64,000 bases of DNA from Leptodactylus fallax. Its lineage: Eukaryota > Chordata > Amphibia > Anura > Leptodactylidae. The stretch lies in assembly GCA_947044405.1 (NCBI GenBank), contig CAMRHE010000504.1, forward strand, positions 1,103,001 through 1,167,000, given 5' to 3'. Shown here in pieces: positions 59,451-64,000 of this stretch (its first letter is position 1; every line of letters starts with the position of its first letter). Both the position numbers and the translations under genes were made by a program. The notes under the pieces were generated by a model that worked only from the letters and a program-made list of their open reading frames with translations, had not been told where the DNA came from and searched no databases.

Positions 59451-59988
59451 TTTACATGGCATCAGAACCCCTCTTAATAATACCCCCTACTTAGATCCTG
59501 TGCACAAAGTTGACGTTCAGTCATATTGCTGGATGTATTTTCCTTTCTGCGTCCTCCATTATTTCCTGTCCTCCCGCTGGAGAGCGTTTCATTTAGTCGG
59601 TTCTGCACTGTATACTGTTTTTAAGGTTTCTTTAGTGCGCCCTGGATGGCGGTATATAGATCCAGCTCCACATCTTAACCAGCTGCCATCAGCAGATAAA
59701 GTGGAGAAATCAATGGCTCTATTGTCCGTGGTCACCTGGGATGGTCGGAGGGGCGGAGGCGACTATTATTGCATTAGGTAATTTGCTGGACACTCTCCTG
59801 GGTTTGCTATTCAGCGTTAGGACAATGGCAGCAGCAGGTGTGGACCTGTTAAAATCCAGGAATTATAGAATTGTCTTCCCAGTGAATCGGATAACTTAGT
59901 AGAGATCACAGACAATCACTTCAATTTTTCTATTGCTCTACTACAGCTAAAATATGTGGGTATTTTTTTATTTTGTGTACACAGCTCC
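59451..59988. other. Intron spacer, no gene recognised
   Basis: A 93-codon ORF (59500-59781) has no recognisable similarity and no splice or start context. I treat it as chance. Confidence 0.35.
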
Positions 59989-60832
59989 TATGAATAGCTA
60001 TGTATGAGGGGCTACGTATGAGGGGCTACGTATGAAGAGTTATGTATGAGGGGCTACGTATGAGGGGCTACGTATGAGGGGCTACGTATGAAGAGTTATG
60101 TATGAGGGGCTACGTATGAAGAGTTATGTATGAGGGGCTACGTATGAGGGGCTACGTATGAAGAGTTATGTATGAGGGGCTACGTATGAAGAGTTATGTA
60201 TGAGGGGCTACGTATGAAGAGTTATGTATGAGGGGCTACGTATGAAGAGTTATGTATGAGGGGCTACGTATGAGGGGCTACGTATGAAGAGTTATGTATG
60301 AGGGGCTACGTATGAGGGGCTACGTATGAAGAGTTATGTATGAGGGGCTACGTATGAAGAGTTATGTATGAGGGGCTACGTATGAGGGGCTAGCTATGAG
60401 GGGCTACGTATGAAGAGTTATGTATGAGGGGCTACGTATGAGGGGCTACGTATGAAGAGTTATGTATGAGGGGCTACGTATGAAGAGTTATGTATGAGGG
60501 GCTACGTATGAGGGGCTACGTATGAGGGGCTACGTATGAAGAGTTATGTATGAGGGGCTACGTATGAGGGGCTACGTATGAAGAGTTATGTATGAGGGGC
60601 TACGTATGAGGGGCTACGTATAAGGGGCTACGTATGAAGAGTTATGTATGAGGGGCTACGTATGAAGGGCTACGTATGAAGGGCTACGTATGAAGGGCTA
60701 CGTATGAGGGGCTACGTATAAGGGGCTACGTATGAAGGACTACGTATGAAGGGCTACGTATGAAGGGCTACGTATGAAGGGCTACGTATGAAGGGGCTAC
60801 ATATGAAGAGCTATGTATAATGAGCTATGTAC
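59989..60832. repeat. 14-bp minisatellite with two alternating unit types, about 60 units
   Basis: Type 1 is GTATGAGGGGCTAC; type 2 is GTATGAAGAGTTAT. They alternate as 1-2 (28 bp) or 1-1-2 (42 bp), forming higher-order units. Near the right end they give way to GTATGAAGGGCTAC, a hybrid of the two. Confidence 0.97.
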
Positions 60833-60979
60833 ACAATTCTGTCTGGGGTCTATGTGGATATATCACTCCTGCTGACAACTCTAACGGTAGGTTATCAGGA
60901 AAAGGAGTGAGACAGAAGGATCAGACTACATAGGATTTGTTTGTAGTCTGTAGCCATGGACACATTCACTATCTACCTG

Positions 60980-63386
60980 TAGGGGCTGCTCCAGACTGCT
61001 GTTATAGGGGGCGCTCCAGACTACACAGCCAGACTGCTGTTATAGGGGGCGCTCCAGACTACACAGCCAGACTGCTGTTATAGGGGGCGCTCCAGACTAC
61101 ACAGCCAGACTGCTGTTATAGGGGGCGCTCCAGACTACACAGCCAGACTGCTGTTATAGGGAGCGCTCCAGACTTCACAGCCAGACTGCTGTTATAGGGG
61201 CGCTCCAGACTACACACCCAGACTTCTGTTATAGGGGGCGCGCCAGACTACACAGCCAGACTGCTGTTATAGGGGGCGCTCCAGACTTCACAGCCAGACT
61301 GCTGTTATAGGGGGCGCTCCAGACTTCACAGCCAGACTGCTGTTATGGGGGCGCTCCAGACTACACACCCAGACTTCTGTTATAGGGGGCGCGCCAGACT
61401 ACACACCCAGACTGCTGTTATAGGGGGCGCGCCAGACTACACACCCAGAATGTTGTTATAGGGGGCGCTCCAGACTCCACAAGCAGACTGCTGTTATAGG
61501 GGGCGCTCCAGACTACACACCCAGACTGCTGTTATAGGGGGCGCTCCAGACTACACACCCAGACTGCTGTTATAGGGGGCGCTCCAGACTTCACAGCCAG
61601 ACTGCTGTTATAGGGGGCGCTCCAGACTACACACCCAGACTCTGTTATAGGGGGCGCGCCAGACTACACACCCAGACTGCTGTTATAGGGGGCGCGCCAG
61701 ACTACACACCCAGAATGTTGTTATAGGGGGCGCTCCAGACTCCACAAGCAGACTGCTGTTATAGGGGGCGCTCCAGACTACACACCCAGACTGCTGTTAT
61801 AGGGGGCGCTCCAGACTACACACCCAGACTGCTGTTATAGGGGGCGCTCCAGACTCCACAAGCAGACTGCTGTTATAGGGGGCGCTCCAGACTACACACC
61901 CAGACTGCTGTTATAGGGGGCGCTCCAGACTCCACAAGCAAACTGCTGTTATAGGGGGCGCTGCAGACTACACACCCAGACTGCTGTTATATGGGGAGGT
62001 CCAGACTACACAACCAGACTGCTGTTATAGGGGGCGCTCCAGACTACACAGTCAGACTACTGTATAGGGGCAGGTCCAAACTATGCAGCCATACTACTGT
62101 TAAAGGGGGCACTCCAGATGACACTATCAGACTGCTGTTATAGGGGGCGCTCCAGAGTACACACCCAGAATGTTGTTATAGGGGGCACTCCAGACTACAC
62201 AGCCAGACTACTGTTATAGAGGGTGGCCCAGACTGCTGTTATAGGGGGCGCTCCAGACTACACAACCAGACTTCTGTTATAGGGGGCGCTCCAGATGACA
62301 CTATCAGACTGCTGTTATAGGGGGCGCTCCAGACTACACACCCAGACTGCTGTTATAGGGGGCGCTGCAGACTACATACCCAGACTGCTGTTTTAGGGGG
62401 CACTGCAGACTCCACAACCAGACTGCTGTTATAGGGGTGCTCCAGACTACACACCCAGACTGCTGTTATAGGGGGTGCTCCAGACTACATACCCAGACTA
62501 CTGTTATAGGGGGCGCTGCAGACTACATACCCAGACTGCTGTTATAGGGGGCGCTCCAGACTACACACCCAGACTGCTGTTATAGGGGGCGCTGCAGACT
62601 ACATACCCAGACTGCTGTTATAGGGGTGCTCCAGACTACATACCCAGACTGCTGTTATAGGGGGCGCTGCAGACTACATACCCAGACTGCTGTTATAGGG
62701 GGCGCTGCAGACTACATACCCAGACTGCTGTTATAGGGGGCGCTGCAGACTACATACCCAGACTGCTGTTATAGGGGGCGCTGCAGACTACATACCCAGA
62801 CTGCTGTTATAGGGGGCGCTGCAGACTACATACCCAGACTGCTGTTATAGGGGGCGCTGCAGACTACATACCCAGACTGCTGTTATAGGGGGCACTGCAG
62901 ACTACATACCCAGACTGCTGTTATAGGGGGCGCTGCAGACTACACACCCAGACTGCTGTTATAGGGGGCACTGCAGACTACATACCCAGACTGCTGTTAT
63001 AGGGGTGCTCCAGACTACATACCCAGACTGCTGTTATAGGGGGCGCTGCAGACTACATACCCAGACTGCTGTTATAGGGGGCACTGCAGACTCCACAACC
63101 AGACAGCTGTTATAGGGGGCGCTCCAGACTACACAGCCAGACTGCTGTTATAGGGGGCGCTCCAGACTACATACCCAGACTGCTGTTATAGGGGGCGCTC
63201 CAGACTCCACAACCAGACTGCTGTTATAGGGGGCGCTCCAGACTACACACCCAGATTGCTGTTATATAGGGGGCGCTGCAGACTACATACCCAGACTGCT
63301 GTTATAGGGGGCGCTGCAGACTACATACCCAGACTGCTGTTATAGGGGTGCTCCAGACTACATCCCCAGAATGCAGTTATAGGGGT
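60980..63386. repeat. 38-bp minisatellite, about 63 units, GGGGGCGCTCC core
   Basis: The unit is ACTGCTGTTATAGGGGGCGC, then TCCAGACTACACACCCAG. Left units have ACACAGCCAG, middle ones CGCGCC or TCCACAAGCAG, and right ones GCTGCAGACTACATACCCAG, so sub-families are regionally clustered. The array is interrupted at 63386 by a hAT-like insertion. Confidence 0.97.
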
Positions 63387-63657
63387 CAGTAGCGTAACTA
63401 AAGTCTTGTGGGCCCTGATGCAATCTTTTGTCCGGGGCCCCCTACTTCATCCCTACAGTGAATTCTTGATCGTGATGGTTACGGGTGTAAGGAGTTTAAT
63501 CACCCTTAGTGTGGTTAGGGGAATCTGTGGGTCTCCTCGGCTTATGGGCCAGATGGAAGCTGCTATCTCAATACTGATGCCAGTGCTTATGGGCCCCCTA
63601 AGGCTCCTGGGCCCCGGTGTGACTGCGCCCTCTCCACCCTCTCAAGTTATGCCCCTG
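63387..63657. mobile_element. Non-autonomous hAT-like element (271 bp) inside the 38-bp array
   Basis: The ends CAGTAGCGTAACTAAAG and (reverse) CAGGGGCATAACTTGAG form a terminal inverted repeat of the CAGNGGCGTAACT type. It is flanked by ATAGGGGT and ATAGGGGC (63379-63386, 63658-63665), an 8-bp target duplication with one mismatch, as expected for hAT. The interior is GGGCCC-rich and non-coding. Confidence 0.82.
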
Positions 63658-63790
63658 ATAGGGGCGTTTCAGACGACACAGTCAGACTGCTGTTATAGAG
63701 GGTGGTCCAGACTACATACCCGGACTGCTGTATAGGGGGCGCTTCAGACGACACAGATAGACTACTGTTAAAGTGGGCACTCCAGACTCC
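63658..63790. repeat. 38-bp minisatellite, right remainder (degenerate)
   Basis: Three decayed units (TCAGACTGCTGTTATAGAGG, CGGACTGCTGTATAGGGGGC, AGACTACTGTTAAAGTGGGC) continue the array after the insertion. Confidence 0.85.
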
Positions 63791-64000
63791 AAACTAATTC
63801 ACGTAAGTACAAGAGTGACTTTGTTTTTGCAAAAAGTAGATAATTTTTTGTAGTCTTGGACAATCCCTTTAAGTCCAGTCTCTATATAAACATTAACTGT
63901 TTGATGCCACTTTGCTTTATGCCATCTTCATACATTAGAGTAAGTTAAGTGTCCCAGATCTCAGCGTGGACTCTGCACAGGACTGCGGGTAGAGCGTCCC
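63791..64000. other. Right edge, nothing recognised
   Basis: GTCTTGGACAATCCCTTTAA near 63873 resembles the end of a common frog repeat. No gene. Confidence 0.4.

Larger units (their letters stand above)
47034..64000 (-). other. GAP43: GAP43 intron 1 (partial, upstream end not in window)
   Basis: This is everything upstream of the exon 2 acceptor. Known GAP43 genes have a tiny first exon encoding about ten residues (two Cys near the start) and a very long first intron. I searched the minus strand of this stretch for such an exon followed by a GT donor and found none, so exon 1 and the promoter probably lie beyond 64 kb. Confidence 0.7.

Noticed and set aside
47034..64000. GAP43 exon 1 (short peptide with two Cys, then GT donor)
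   Set aside because: No matching sequence was found on the minus strand; probably beyond the window.

Overview
Eukaryotic (vertebrate) nuclear DNA, most likely from an amphibian and probably a frog. The one recognisable host gene is GAP43 (neuromodulin), a tetrapod-type copy split by canonical GT-AG introns on the minus strand. The rest is non-coding: very large tandem arrays, Tc1-like DNA transposons, a Penelope-like retroelement tail, hAT-like insertions and many palindromic MITEs of kinds I associate with anuran genomes. The frog assignment is an inference from GAP43 similarity and repeat flavour. No bacterial genes, operons, CRISPR arrays, rRNA or tRNA were seen.

Layout. 1-21.1 kb lies downstream of GAP43 and is dominated by a 99-bp satellite (1-4.8 kb, running off the left edge), a 35-bp minisatellite (6.2-11.1 kb, about 140 units) and a 30-bp minisatellite (14.7-15.6 kb). 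21.14-21.84 kb holds the last GAP43 exon with its stop codon, U-rich 3' UTR and poly(A) signal. 21.84-46.49 kb is GAP43 intron 2. It carries a 49-bp array full of TGACATCA, GATA/CTAT tetranucleotide arrays, an 18-bp array that was segmentally duplicated with its flanks, a 47-bp array split by a Penelope-like insertion, a 26-bp array split by a hAT-like insertion, and a deleted Tc1 element. 46.49-47.03 kb is GAP43 exon 2 (IQ motif, PKC site, acidic tail). From 47.03 kb to the right edge is part of intron 1, with a 1.6-kb dead Tc1 transposon, 29-, 30-, 14- and 38-bp arrays, foldback repeats and another hAT-like insertion. Exon 1, which in known GAP43 genes encodes only about ten residues with palmitoylated cysteines, was not found and probably lies beyond 64 kb.

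Biology. Exon 2 plus exon 3 would give roughly 220 residues once a ten-codon exon 1 is added, with matching splice phases, so the gene looks intact. The transposase and GIY-YIG reading frames are broken relics. By rough count, a third or more of the window is tandem repeat. The long ORFs there are by-products of repeat units whose length is a multiple of three.

I do not see a convincing undescribed coding system. The most interesting signals are structural: transposon insertions dated relative to minisatellite growth by precise target-site duplications, higher-order duplication inside arrays, and arrays whose unit carries a CRE-like or CTCF-core-like motif.
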